From assembly GCF_000218685.1 (NCBI RefSeq), contig NW_006763299.1, positions 492,061 through 556,060 on the forward strand: a stretch of 64,000 nucleotides of DNA, in the 5' to 3' direction. The stretch is from Serpula lacrymans var. lacrymans S7.9. Lineage: Eukaryota > Basidiomycota > Agaricomycetes > Boletales > Serpulaceae. The position numbers and the translations under genes were made by a program. The notes below the pieces were generated by a model. The model was not told where the DNA came from, did not search any database, and saw only the letters and a program-made list of their open reading frames with translations. Below are positions 51,371 to 61,201 of this stretch, piece after piece. Every line of letters starts with the position of its first letter. The first letter of the stretch is position 1.

Positions 51371-51450
51371 TCATAGCCATGGACATGTACCTCAGTCTCC
51401 TACAATCCGACAAACTTCGCAAGGCATATGTAAAGTCAAAGCTGGAGTAA
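51371..51450 (+). pseudogene. 3' part of the coding remnant split by Gypsy-1
   Basis: Continues the frame of 34282-34505 across the TSD with MDMYLSLLQSDKLRKAYVKS and ends at TAA 51448-51450. See the 5' part; product unknown. Confidence 0.6.
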
Positions 51451-51720
51451 GATAGACGATGTGGATGGACTTTAGTGTACTGTATTGCATACCTGTGTTT
51501 TCGTTGTATCATTTATCTTGTTATCTTGTAGTACTGTGTCTCTTAACGAATCTAAGATTTTGCTTTTGTTGACTGAATCTGAATGCATTCTCAGTAACAA
51601 ATCACATTGTAAGGATGCGAAAACATGTAAACTAAAGTAGGCCCCTTCTACCTAGCTCCTGCTGATAATCAATCCACATAGCGTGAGCGATCCAATCACA
51701 GCGATTATTGGTGGCAGTAC
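51451..51720. other. Spacer without recognised gene
   Basis: About 270 bp following the coding remnant; T-rich stretches only, no open frame of note. Confidence 0.4.
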
Positions 51721-52518
51721 CATCAGGAAAAACCCTTTTGCTATATAGCGCTATATAGCCACCACCTATATATATAAATGCATTCATAGAAACTATAGTA
51801 CTATCAGTGCAATCATAGCTCTTATAGCTCTTATAGCACAGTAGTAGGCAAATTTTAATGAAGGGGAGAAGTATCTATAATTCCCTGAAACTCTGGATTA
51901 ATCTAATAAACTTGTTCAATAATAGAAAAAGGCCAAAAGTGTTTGGAGTCAAGTATATTATTATAGGCAAGATACTATAAGTGCTCTTATAGCCTATAGC
52001 AGCCTACATAGCTCCTATAGCTGTAAAGGTCATAGTTTTAATATAGTTCAAGGTGCTTAAAAGGGCTAATAAATCATCCAGTATTAATTTATCATGTAGC
52101 CTGTATTAGTGAAATAGTAGTTTGTATCCCTGATACTCACAAAATAAGAATAATGATTTATCCAAATATAAGTAGTGACAATGAGTAAAAAAATAACTAA
52201 GTCCATGAAAGGTCAAAATATAACACCTGTATAATGCATTTCATAAGCTCTCATGGTGTAGTGGATAAATGTGATGTGTGGCTGTAGGTTACTTAGTCAC
52301 CCAAGAGCTGACTAGCAGGTTGAGAGTTCAAATTCTGCCTGTGTTATTTTTTTTCAATCAGCCACACAACAATTTCCAACATCTATAAGAGCATTTATAG
52401 AGCTATATGAGGCTCTATAGATGGCAGAGGTTCTATAACAGGTTTGACCACTATAACAGCTTTATGAGTACTTATAGTGCTATAGAGCTCTATATAGCTA
52501 CCCCCATTTTTCCTGATG
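51721..52518. mobile_element. CTATA-rich inverted-repeat element (MITE-like)
   Basis: About 800 bp. The ends are inverted: catcaggaaaaa (51721-51732) and its complement tttttcctgatg (52507-52518), then after 7-8 bases gctatatag and its complement ctatatagc (52490-52498). The inner ends on both sides are filled with ctata/tatag motifs (ctcttatag, gagctctatatag). No protein-coding frame. A tRNA-like unit lies inside. The right end overlaps the last codons of the Harbinger ORF. No clear TSD. Confidence 0.5.
52247..52352 (+). ncRNA. tRNA-like Pol III unit (decayed tRNA or SINE head)
   Basis: A perfect A-box tggtgtagtgg (52254-52264) and a B-box-like agttcaaattc (52325-52335, three transitions from consensus) are about 60 bp apart, with a T-run terminator just after (about 52345-52354). 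Acceptor and T stems pair poorly, so a functional tRNA is unlikely. Confidence 0.5.
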
Positions 52519-54100
52519 ACGGTTTGCCTCCGTTAGTGGGGTGTGAGAAAGCTCATCGTTGTCGACCTCAGGAGTAGGGTTGAGGAGCTCGATGTCATTG
52601 GGAGTGTCGATGTCAGAGGGATCATGGGTCTTGATAAAATTGTGCAGCATACAGACTGCAGGTGGAACCTTGGCTTGGATGGACATGTTATACTCTATAG
52701 TGACCCTCAAAATCCCAAATTGGCCCTTCAAAACACTAAATATTTGCTCCACAATATTTCAGGCAGATGCATGGCGTAGATTAAAATATTCCTCAGGATT
52801 TTGAGGTCTAAAAAATGATTTTTAGTCTACTGTAACATAGTAAATGACAAAACCGGATAAACCCGGTCTCTGCCAAAGCAGCCATTGTTCTCCTAGGAGT
52901 CATTATACTGTAGTGAGTAGCACCTCCGACTATAAGTAGTAGGGGGTTTAGTATAGAAATACCTCAGTCGTTTCTATAGCCTCTCGGGCAGCGGCTGAGG
53001 TATGTTACATTACATTTATTAGAGATCACCTTAAACTAACATCCATTGTAGTTTCACTTAGGTAAATAATAAAGTCGTTTCTATAGCCTCTCAAGCAGCG
53101 GCTGAGTTTCACTTAGTTTTATTAGTAAATAGACACTGTACATTACCTGTGATTTCCCCAAGCATATTTGGCCAAATGATAGTGGACACCTCTGTAGGGG
53201 ACCAGCAATTGGTCACATGAAGGAAATCCCGCATCAGCGAGATAGTAGCGATGATGAGGGATGTACAGGTCATGGGCTGGTGTCTGCAACTGACCCCTTC
53301 CAGCCGCTAAGCACGTATATGAACTTCATATCAAAGTCACAGCACATCAAGCAGTTCTGGGTGACTGAACCCTTCCGATTGCGAGAGGCTGCACGTTCTG
53401 CAGCGGAAGGACTGCAAACGATATGGGTGCCATCAATTACACCGATGGCACCCGCAAAATGGCAAAACTTTGGGTTATTGCTGATGGCAAATGGCGTAGG
53501 GGCATTGGCATCTGGTAGACATACATACACGTTGTAGATATTAGGGCAAGTGAAAGCTTCAAGCATTCTCTTGAAGTATCTAGAGACTGTGTCATTGGAT
53601 CGTTGGAAATGTTTGGCGATGTGGTGGATGGACAATCCTGTCACACAAGTGTACAGAAAAATGGCAAGTTGTTCTTCAATCAACACATGCTTTGAATCTG
53701 AGTATCTATTGGCCTGCAATAAATCTAACCACTTCGAGAAAAATTCCTGCCGCACCCCAAGCTCCGTCCTGATACAATCAGGATGCCCATCTATCAATTC
53801 CCTGACCCATCCATAGCCTGTCAGGACCGAGTTGTGGTACGGTCTTGGTTTGGGGTGTTGCACTTGTCCTTCCACTATAGCCCGAGTAGTATGTGTGATT
53901 GATTTGACGACAATAGAAGCTAGTTTTGACATCTGTAAATGGGCCAAGTACATCCGCTGTTGGCTTGTCATTAGCTGGTCATTAGCTACAACATTCAAAC
54001 CATCTTGCCCCTCTGAATCACGAGTATCATCTCCCTCCGTACGAGTGACAGGATTGGTGTCTGAGTTCATATAGGAGGTATAGCTGATAGCTGATGACAT
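52498..54100 (-). pseudogene. PIF/Harbinger DDE transposase gene (HARBI1-like), disrupted
   Basis: Exon 1 from 54100 to about 53147: MSSAISYTSYMN..., a helix-turn-helix-like VTGLSIHHIAKHFQRSNDTVS, first Asp in GAIGVIDGTHIVCSPSA, second Asp in LSGWKGSVADTS. A one-base frameshift near 53275 leads into AHDLYIPHHRYYLADAGFPS and LLVPYRGVHYHLAKYAWGNH. Intron 52808-53146 contains a Copia solo LTR. Exon 2 has RPQNPEEYFNLRHASA, then TGA where RNIVEQ is expected (CGA to TGA), then VEQIFSVLKGQFGIL with the third acidic residue. The C-terminus ends inside the adjacent inverted-repeat element. No Myb-like partner gene of the family is visible. Confidence 0.85.
52845..53124 (+). repeat. Copia-family solo LTR inside a transposase intron
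   Basis: 280 bp related to the Copia LTRs but in the opposite orientation on the map, flanked by the 5-bp TSD gtaaa (52840-52844 and 53125-53129). Removing it and one TSD restores a 54-bp intron. Confidence 0.9.
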
Positions 54101-54788
54101 GGTGTCCTAGTAGTACTATCTTATCGACGGGTCGCAGGACTCTACAATTGCATCTCCGCTAGAGCGGCAAGGCTTTGGCCAGGGAGGAAAATCTCAAAAA
54201 AAGAAGAAAAAAAAAACCCCCAATCCCATACGAGCCCTAAAGTGGGGCTATTCACCATAAAAGTGTGTGCATTTCCGATTGATTTTCACCTTATCTGGGA
54301 TACCTAGTGCTAGGGAAAAAACAATTGTTCAGGTCACGTGACCAACGGTCAGAACGGTCAATCGGTCAATCGGTCGACCAATTTTTGACTTTCCTTGCTA
54401 TGGCGAAGCTGCCTGTTATAGGACTGAAAGTGCGCGAGTGAACCTTCGTGTTTTTTGCCTCAGCTTCAATCTCTGCTGTGGCACTCGCATGGCGAAGCGC
54501 ACCACTGAGTCCTATACTATCGTTGGACAATAGGTGCAATTGGTCTGGGGAGATGTTGAATAACTCACCAGAAGTTGAGCTATAGACTGTCGGAACTTGA
54601 CCAGTAGATATAATTTTTAGTTTTCTAGCTGCCTATGTAGAAAAATAAGCAAGAACTTGAAGCATTGGAGCAGCGGAACAAAACCAAAAAGATGACACAT
54701 GTTTTGGAATGGTTCTGCAATGTCTGGTCACACTGGGTCACAGCGGCACTCACAGACCAAATCAGGCGGAGCTTACAAGTCAAATTCC
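54101..54788. other. Non-coding spacer with short repeats
   Basis: It contains gtcacgtgac (E-box palindrome) at about 54335, iterated cggtcaat units (54340-54380), and an inverted pair around tataggact at 54415-54440 and 54500-54525. Probably transposon ends or a small MITE; no gene. Confidence 0.45.
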
Positions 54789-54900
54789 GCGTCACACTAG
54801 TCTTGAACCAGACGTTTTGGGAAGGCATGGGATAAGCCACGCTGAGAGGTTCCCAAAATGCCTGGAGACTTTTGTCTTAGGACGAGTGCATCAAGTCACA
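54789..54900. repeat. Left inverted repeat of the helicase unit
   Basis: Includes gacgttttgggaaggc, gg.ataa.cc.cgctg and ctggagac.tttg, which reappear inverted at 56874-56979. Overall about 75% alike by eye; many differences are transitions. Confidence 0.7.
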
Positions 54901-55057
54901 GTGTCACAGACACTCGACTCTTTTAGGCAATGATTGCCGCTTTTATACTAAGATTATCATGATGTAATTATGCTTAGTAGTACAGAAATCAGAAAATATT
55001 GACGAGTCCCATATTCAATGATCATTCAATTATTCGTCACTCTCCATGCTTCATTAA

Positions 55058-56466
55058 ATGGTCACTGTCCCTACAGAATATCTATCCCATGAAGCCATCA
55101 AAAAGAAATCCTATACCAACCTTGTAGAGGCTCGTCAGAAAGCTGAAGTGGCAGGCCAAGAAGCAGACTTACAAGAATCAATTCGAAATTTTGTCCGCCA
55201 ACAATGCAATGGCTGCACCCCCTATTCATGGCAAGTGGACGCCGCTGAGGCCTTTACTTTGGGACTCGACTGCACCATTATTGCTGGCACAGGATCTGGA
55301 AAGACTTTGGCTTATGTCATGCCATCCTTCATACAGAAGGATGGCATGACAGTCGTTATATCGCCGTTGAAAACTATAGAAGAGGAACAGGCCGATCAGT
55401 TTCGTGCATGGGGCATACAGTCAGTTGCAGTAAATGGAGACACATATAATCAAGACTTACACAAGGTAAGTCTATTTCTCGAGTCTCTATGTTGCTTTGA
55501 ACTCATCGGCATGTGTAGGAGCTCGAGGACCTTAAATATCAAATATTGTTAGCATCACCAGAATTGACAATTGAAAACCCCCAATTCAATGCATTGTTGT
55601 GCTCACCTGCTTTTCAGAAACATGTACTTGGATACATAGTTGACGAAGCCCACTGTATCTCACAGTGGGGAGGTGACTTTCGGCCAGTGTATGCTAAATT
55701 AGATAGGCTCTGTTCATTTGTGCCTCTAGGCACACCTATATATGCAATGTCAGCTACAATATCCCCTGCTGTCTTGGCCGAGGTTTGAAAAACACTGCAC
55801 ATTAGCGCATCAAAATCCTTTCATTTGAACTTGGGAAACGACCGACCTAATGTAACGCAGGAGCTTTGCATCATTGCTGGCTCCACAGACTATTCAGCCC
55901 TTGATTTCATTGTCAAAGATGCACAGGCTGCCAATGAAATACCACGGGCACTCATCTTTGTTAACACTGTTAGTCAGTCCCAGGCTGGCTTTTGGAGACT
56001 CCACGGAATTGTATCTGACCAACTAAAGAGTCAAATCAGTTATTTGAATGCCAGGCGCTCGCCACGCACCAGGAAAACTGTCTTGCGTGACTTTTGTGAA
56101 GGAAAAATAAGGGTCATGTTTGTGACCAAAATAGGTGGCATGGTTAGCATTCGAAGCAATCTAATAAGCTTGCTTTGTCTAATAATTAAACAGGGACTCG
56201 ACATACCAGATGTCGAGTTGGTGATCCAATTTGGAGTCCCATCATCACTGCCAGTATGGCTCCAAAGAGCAGGCCGAGCTGTCCGCAACTTCAGTCTTCA
56301 AGGACATGCTATAATGATGGTTGAAGCGTCAGTGCTTCAACGCGTTAGTAAAAAAAAGAAAGGCAGAACTGGAGAAGAGAACTTAGAGTCAGAAGATGAG
56401 CTTGAAGACTCAGACCACGAGATTGGAATAGAGAAAGATCCAATGTACCGCAAGAAAATACAATGA
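55058..56466 (+). pseudogene. RecQ-like DNA helicase, one premature stop
   Basis: Exon 1 (55058-55465) MVTVPTEYLSHEAIKKKSYT, motif 0 YSWQVDAAEAF, motif I AGTGSGKTLAY, motif Ia VVISPLKTIEEEQ. Exon 2 from 55519: motif II VDEAHCISQWGGDFRP (DEAH), motif III YAMSATIS, then TGA (55786-55788) where Arg is expected, and on to RALIFVNTVSQSQ. A 51-nt in-frame intron near 56144 would give GGMGLDIPDVELVIQFGVPS, and motif VI is QRAGRAVRN. No RQC, HRDC or zinc domain; tail acidic/basic, about 430 aa. It unwinds DNA if functional. It lies between inverted repeats, tail-to-tail with a truncated second gene. Confidence 0.85.
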
Positions 56467-56773
56467 TAGACTCGTGATCACCCCAACTAAGGAAATCCAA
56501 AAATAATGGTAAGTCAAGGCCTACTGAATTCATGTAGTCCAGGATAGCTCGGACTTTGGCTGCGGGACTTCCTGTTAGGTTCTCCTTTAAATGGCGAGTG
56601 TTGGCAAGTTGAATGGGGGAAGATGTGTATGAAGGGAACTCCGAGCTGTTGCTATCTGCCAGTGGATCATAATCTGGCTCAAACAAACCATCAGCAATGA
56701 AAGGATTGTAGTCAGTATCCTCATTAACATCTGAGAAGCTGAGGGAGTCATCAGATGTCTGGTCTTCACTCAT
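56345..56773 (-). pseudogene. Truncated N-terminus of a repeat-family protein (DUF6589-like)
   Basis: From ATG 56771-56773: MSEDQTSDDSLSFSDVNEDT, acidic and disordered, then SPAAKVRAILDYMNSVGLDL and PLFLDFLSWGDHES. The second half resembles the N-terminal KV.AILD.M...LDLP.FLD..SWGD segment of large multicopy Agaricomycete proteins that I recall being called DUF6589. After SWGDHES the frame runs antisense into the helicase 3' end and stops, so ~90% of the expected protein is missing. Assignment is from memory, not a search. Confidence 0.5.
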
Positions 56774-56873
56774 GTTACATTGATCACAAAATGCAACTCG
56801 GAGAAACTGCATAAGTATGTACAAGGACCGACAGATAAGATAAGATAATCAACTGATAGAGGCAAAAAGTCCC

Positions 56874-56979
56874 GGCGTGACACGATTCGCCCATCAAATG
56901 TCTCCAGACGTTTGAGTGGCTCCAGCGCGGTTTATTCCGCGCCTTCCCAAAACGGCTGGCTCGAGACTAGCGTCACACC
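56874..56979. repeat. Right inverted repeat of the helicase unit
   Basis: Inverted counterpart of 54789-54900: gccttcccaaaacggctggc and agactagcgtcacacc, plus caaatgtctccagacg further in. Confidence 0.7.
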
Positions 56980-57515
56980 AAGTCCTGACGCTGGTGGTAT
57001 GTGCGGTACATACCGAAGTGGAGCTAGCAGTCCTTGATTGATTATCTTGGTGTGTGATTGCCTGTTTCGGTCGCCTAGTCACGACTCCATCATTGTTTTC
57101 GTTTCTCCAGACGCTTTGAGGCCCCAATCAGCTCAGTAAGTATCTGGCATTGTAGGGGCCTACCTATTGACGTTTTCTAGAAAGATATTGCAATATTCCC
57201 AGCACGAGATCTGGTCAAATCTGGCCATCTTTCCCTCAAAATTCACACTTCTGGAGTTCAAGAGCATAGTGTCAGGTCTGTCGTTGTTGCTACAGATAAG
57301 CTATTCACTAAATTCTTTCACAATTATATTATCTATACTATATTCTACATCTGACAGTTTTCTAGCTACCTGTACAGTGATCGTTGAGCCTCTGGAGGCC
57401 CAAGTGCATATCTCTTACCGGTTGCATCCGGTGTCCAACGATAGTAGTGGATGGTTTACGAGACTACGAGTTAGCTTCATTAAGCTCGATACTTCAAACA
57501 CACTACTTTTCGATT
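56980..57515. other. Spacer between repeat unit and right-arm genes
   Basis: No gene recognised. 57357-57377 (agttttctagctacctgtaca) resembles 54616-54636 (agttttctagctgcctatgta) in the same orientation, possibly old flanking duplication or chance. The 57384 frame upstream of the next ATG is open but lacks features. Confidence 0.4.
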
Positions 57516-59399
57516 ATGGCTCCGCATTTACTCGACAAAGTCTCACAACGCCCATATGCATCCTACCAACTACATGACCTACAAAACACATTAACGTACT
57601 CTCCCGATTCTTCTGTCTCTTTTGGTGGCCTTCCAAGCACTGCCACTCCACCACCATCTCTCACCAGAGCCTCCAACAGAGCGGCGTTTGAGCACTCATA
57701 TGCATGTAAATTGGGCGTACAGAACAAAAATGGTTTTTTTCCGCCTAGAAATTCCCCTCAAAGTGACTGGGAAATAGACAGAAAGTATGAAGGGATCCCT
57801 CTTGATATCTTACAGTGGCTGAACACGCCATTGTATCGTCGGTCCGTGTATCAAGTAGGTCTCTACTATCTTTTTTCGTCATCATTCTAAATCTTCTAAA
57901 TCTTCGCAAGTCATTCAAACTGGATGAGTCTTGTTATTATCGACTACTGAAGATTTTGGAGGAGGAACACGAGGCAATCAGGTAATATAGTCTCACCGCG
58001 CACGAGGCACGATGATATGATCACTTACTAGCGCTTTAGGTGGACATACCACAACGATATTGGAGAGATTCAGCTAATGGCGCCTCATCCCGTACACGAC
58101 TCATCTTTCTATTGGCTTCGAGAACATCTTGCAGGACTATATTAGTAGTAACAGCGCGCCCTCGATTGCAGATCCAGTGGGGGAAAACCAGGATGGAAGG
58201 AATTGGTGCGGATACGTTCGATCCAAGGAAGGCTCGGGTGCCGGATGGGATCCTAATGTTGCAGATCTTTACTCGAGCGGGATTCAGGATGCTGCTCATG
58301 CATGCAGATCTGGCCTACTTAGAGGTTTCCTTTTCGCAGTCGCTAGCTGATGTCCAGCGTAAGGTTTGTTCCATGCTTTCCCGAAACCCATACCTTCTGG
58401 CTGCCATTATCGTCAACATCACCGAAACGCAATACGAGCCTCCTACTAGACGGCCCAGTGCCAACGACAGGGTCACCCGGGAGGAAATTTTATCGGACCT
58501 GATGTCAAACAGTCTCGATGCATCTGGTAAAGTGGTGAAAGCAGGCCTAGGGGGAAAGGACGACCTTCTGGGTCCTGTTCAAGCCTTTGTCGACAAACTT
58601 AAGTTTACTGGCTCTTTCGAGGTGGAGATATTCCTGGTCAACAAACGTGACACTAAACTGGAGCATATGGTATCTGCAGTGCGTATATACGTTTATGTAT
58701 TAATCACCGAGACCCTAATGCCATCCATTCACAGTGTGTGCTTCCGCAGAGGGAGGAAAATATTGAAAAAATCAACAAGTTGCAGGACGACTTCAATCAA
58801 CTCAGTGGTTGCATCGCCTGTATCATGAACGCTCTCGACGACGAGTCTATACCGCGATATTATGGGATGAGGGTTCACACGGAACTTGCACCGAAGTTGC
58901 TTAGCATCTGTGAGGATGCTTTGAACGAGTTGACGTTCGGCTTGCCGCCTATACCAGCTGCACTACCACCTCCCATCGTTTCTTCTTCGTCCCTTCCTCC
59001 CGCACAAGCGAAGAACGGATGTTGTAACGACTGGACCTATGCCTGGGAGTCTCTTCTGTCTCACGTTGCCAGTGGTATCGCTGAAACTGGCTTCGTGAGG
59101 TATTCTTCATGGCTTACCGATAATGATCCCAAGCCGCGTGTAAATACGTAGAGGCCGTTCTACACATAGCGACAGGAGCGAGCCCATCAGTAGTAGAACT
59201 CGACAAAGTACCCGCAGTCGAAGTAGGGGAGACACCGAGAGGCAGCAGGGGTATGACAAGATCTGGTGGAAGCAGGGGCAGGTTAGGCGTGGGCAATCGC
59301 TCGTGGAGGGGTCAGACTGGGAGGAGGCGAAGTACTACCCCGGCTAAAGGAAGAGGCACTGGAGTTGGGAGACGTGCGCAGAGCAATGGACTTAGATGA
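57516..59399 (+). CDS. Unidentified protein with Arg/Gly-rich C-terminus
   Basis: Exon 1 from ATG 57516: MAPHLLDKVSQRPYASYQLH, Ser/Pro-rich, then SDWEIDRKYEGIPLDILQWL. Later exons include EEEHEAIRWTYHNDIGEIQL, MLLMHADLAYLEVSFSQSL, DVQRKVCSMLSRNPYLLAAI, VQAFVDKLKFTGSFEVEIFL and EENIEKINKLQDDFNQLSG. The last exon (from about 59155) gives VLHIATGASPSVVELDKVPA and an RG-rich tail GSRGMTRSGGSRGRLGVGN, ending NGLR with TGA 59397-59399. Near 58115-58145 the frame before (…FYWLREHLAGL) and after (…TARPRLQIQWGK) differ by one base and I found no intron that joins them: a real frameshift, sequence error or missed splice. No domain recognised. Confidence 0.6.
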
Positions 59400-59840
59400 A
59401 ACGAGTCATTCTCTGTAATGTCTGCCTTCGTCTTCCCTCGTTGGCTTTATTCTCGTCTCATTGCTATTCTTGAATACTGAATTTTTTAGGTTTCTTTCGT
59501 GCATTCATCTGATAATTTGTATTCCTAGTGCATTGTATAAATGTTCAAATTGCCTGTAGTCCCACTAACGTTGAAATTGTATGAATTGTCATTCATCTGT
59601 AACTATCCGTCCTGCCTAACTAAGTCTATAATTTTGAAATATTGATATGAATGGTACTGCAAGCTTAAGTGTAAGTGTCGTCAACTGGCTAAAATGCTCG
59701 CAACTAGTTTCATATGCATGTTGATCGCAAAGGAAGGGTATATCCTCGATAAATAGGATTTATCAATAGAGCCTTGGTGTCCAATGTATCAAAATTAATT
59801 AGGTACTAGATTCATGCCACCAACTCTACCTGACGCTTTA
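59400..59840. other. Convergent spacer
   Basis: 3' flanks of the unidentified gene and KEI1. 59735-59840 is the parent of the decayed copy at 27831. No gene. Confidence 0.6.
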
Positions 59841-60941
59841 TCATCGTCGCACACGACTACTCGAGCTTTCAGAACCTCCATCGCCATCTTTACTACTCAT
59901 CCGTCCGTCATCCTCGTCAAATAGGACCTCGCGAGATCCCTCGCCTTGTGAACTCGAACTGTAAGATGCGATGTTCTTGCCCAACGAGCTCTTCGTAGAG
60001 CCCCGTCTTCCCCGTCCGGGCGCGCTTAAGAAGTCGGTCATACTAGATACGGACCCGGCCCCCTCTCGTCTTGTGGGGGTTCGATAGAACTGCTCGATAT
60101 CTTCGTCTTCTTCTGTCAGCGCCGTTTCATAGGTATTAGATGGCATTGCAGTATTTGGCCGCGAGTGTGGGAGAGAGCGATATGAGCCCTTTCGAAGATG
60201 GGCGGCGTATGAATAGAGAAGGATTGCGAAGTAAATCTTGTGGGATGGTACACAACTATAAACGTGGTGTACGACTAATCACAGTCAAGAGACTCACTTT
60301 GGCCAACCACGATATAGCAATGACAGCTGCAGCGGTGCCTTTTTCTTGGTTCCATATTATGTTCGCTGCAACTTCGCGCTCTGCGTCAGTTAAGGTATGA
60401 TTGAGGCCGATTCCGCCCTTTCTGATTTGGTCTTGAGCTGGAGAATTTGCTTGACGCCGTCCGTCATGAGGAGTATACAACCACCACACCACGGCAAAAA
60501 AGATAGTCCAAGATGTGGAGAATACGTGATCTGCAAAGAAAAGATGCGCAACATAGAGGCTGTGCTTGGCTTCCTCCTACGAAGAAATGAGATATATTAG
60601 AAACATGTTATCAATGCCTTCGGACACGACGAACACTCACTTCCTTTACTACTTTCAAACCCCATACAAATGCTACCAACCCCAGGACGGAGTAGATGTA
60701 CAAACTTAGCTGAGCAAAAGAGCCTCCAGCACCCGTCAACAAGGCAATCAAACCATACACTCCAGCAACCTTGTTAAGCAACTATGCAAAGAGCTGGTTA
60801 TCGATGAGAAAGCCAGTGGAATTGAGAGATGGGACGTACAGCAAAAAGCAGAACTATAGTGACACCCGTCTTGAGGTCAAAGGCACCGAGAAACGAGGAA
60901 ACAGGCCACAGCCTCCATTCAGGACGAAGCATGAGTTTCAT
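59841..60941 (-). CDS. KEI1: Inositolphosphorylceramide synthase subunit Kei1 (DUF1753)
   Basis: Golgi membrane partner of the IPC synthase Aur1 in fungal sphingolipid synthesis. ATG at 60939-60941: MKLMLRPEWRLWPVSSFLGA, then FDLKTGVTIVLLFA and, after an intron, LLNKVAGVYGLIALLTGAGG and LSLYIYSVLGLVAFVWGLKV, four-helix character of the family. A third exon has HLFFADHVFSTSWTIFFAVV, and a last exon IYFAILLYSYAAHLRKGSYR. The C-terminal tail is long, Ser-rich and hydrophilic (GSREVLFDEDDGRMSSKDGD) and ends VRR. In yeast the C-terminal region is cleaved by Kex2; a basic pair is not obvious here apart from the terminal RR. Confidence 0.88.
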
Positions 60942-61201
60942 ACGAGAGTCATGTATCTGATTAAAAGAGTTTTTGTTGGAGAACGATGGACAAAGCAAGG
61001 GATGTGAGCCAGCAAAAGAAAGGAGCGGGACAGCGCCGGGACTTGCCTGATTTTATACAAGGATTACATAACGAGTCTTGAAATGAGCCTCAAAGATTTC
61101 AGAGTGGTGGAAATTGTGTATCATACGCTGTTAATCTGTAGCCACTCCTTTGCTCTTTTCTATATTCTTGACCCTTTCTCTGCGCTAAATCCTCATATCT
61201 T

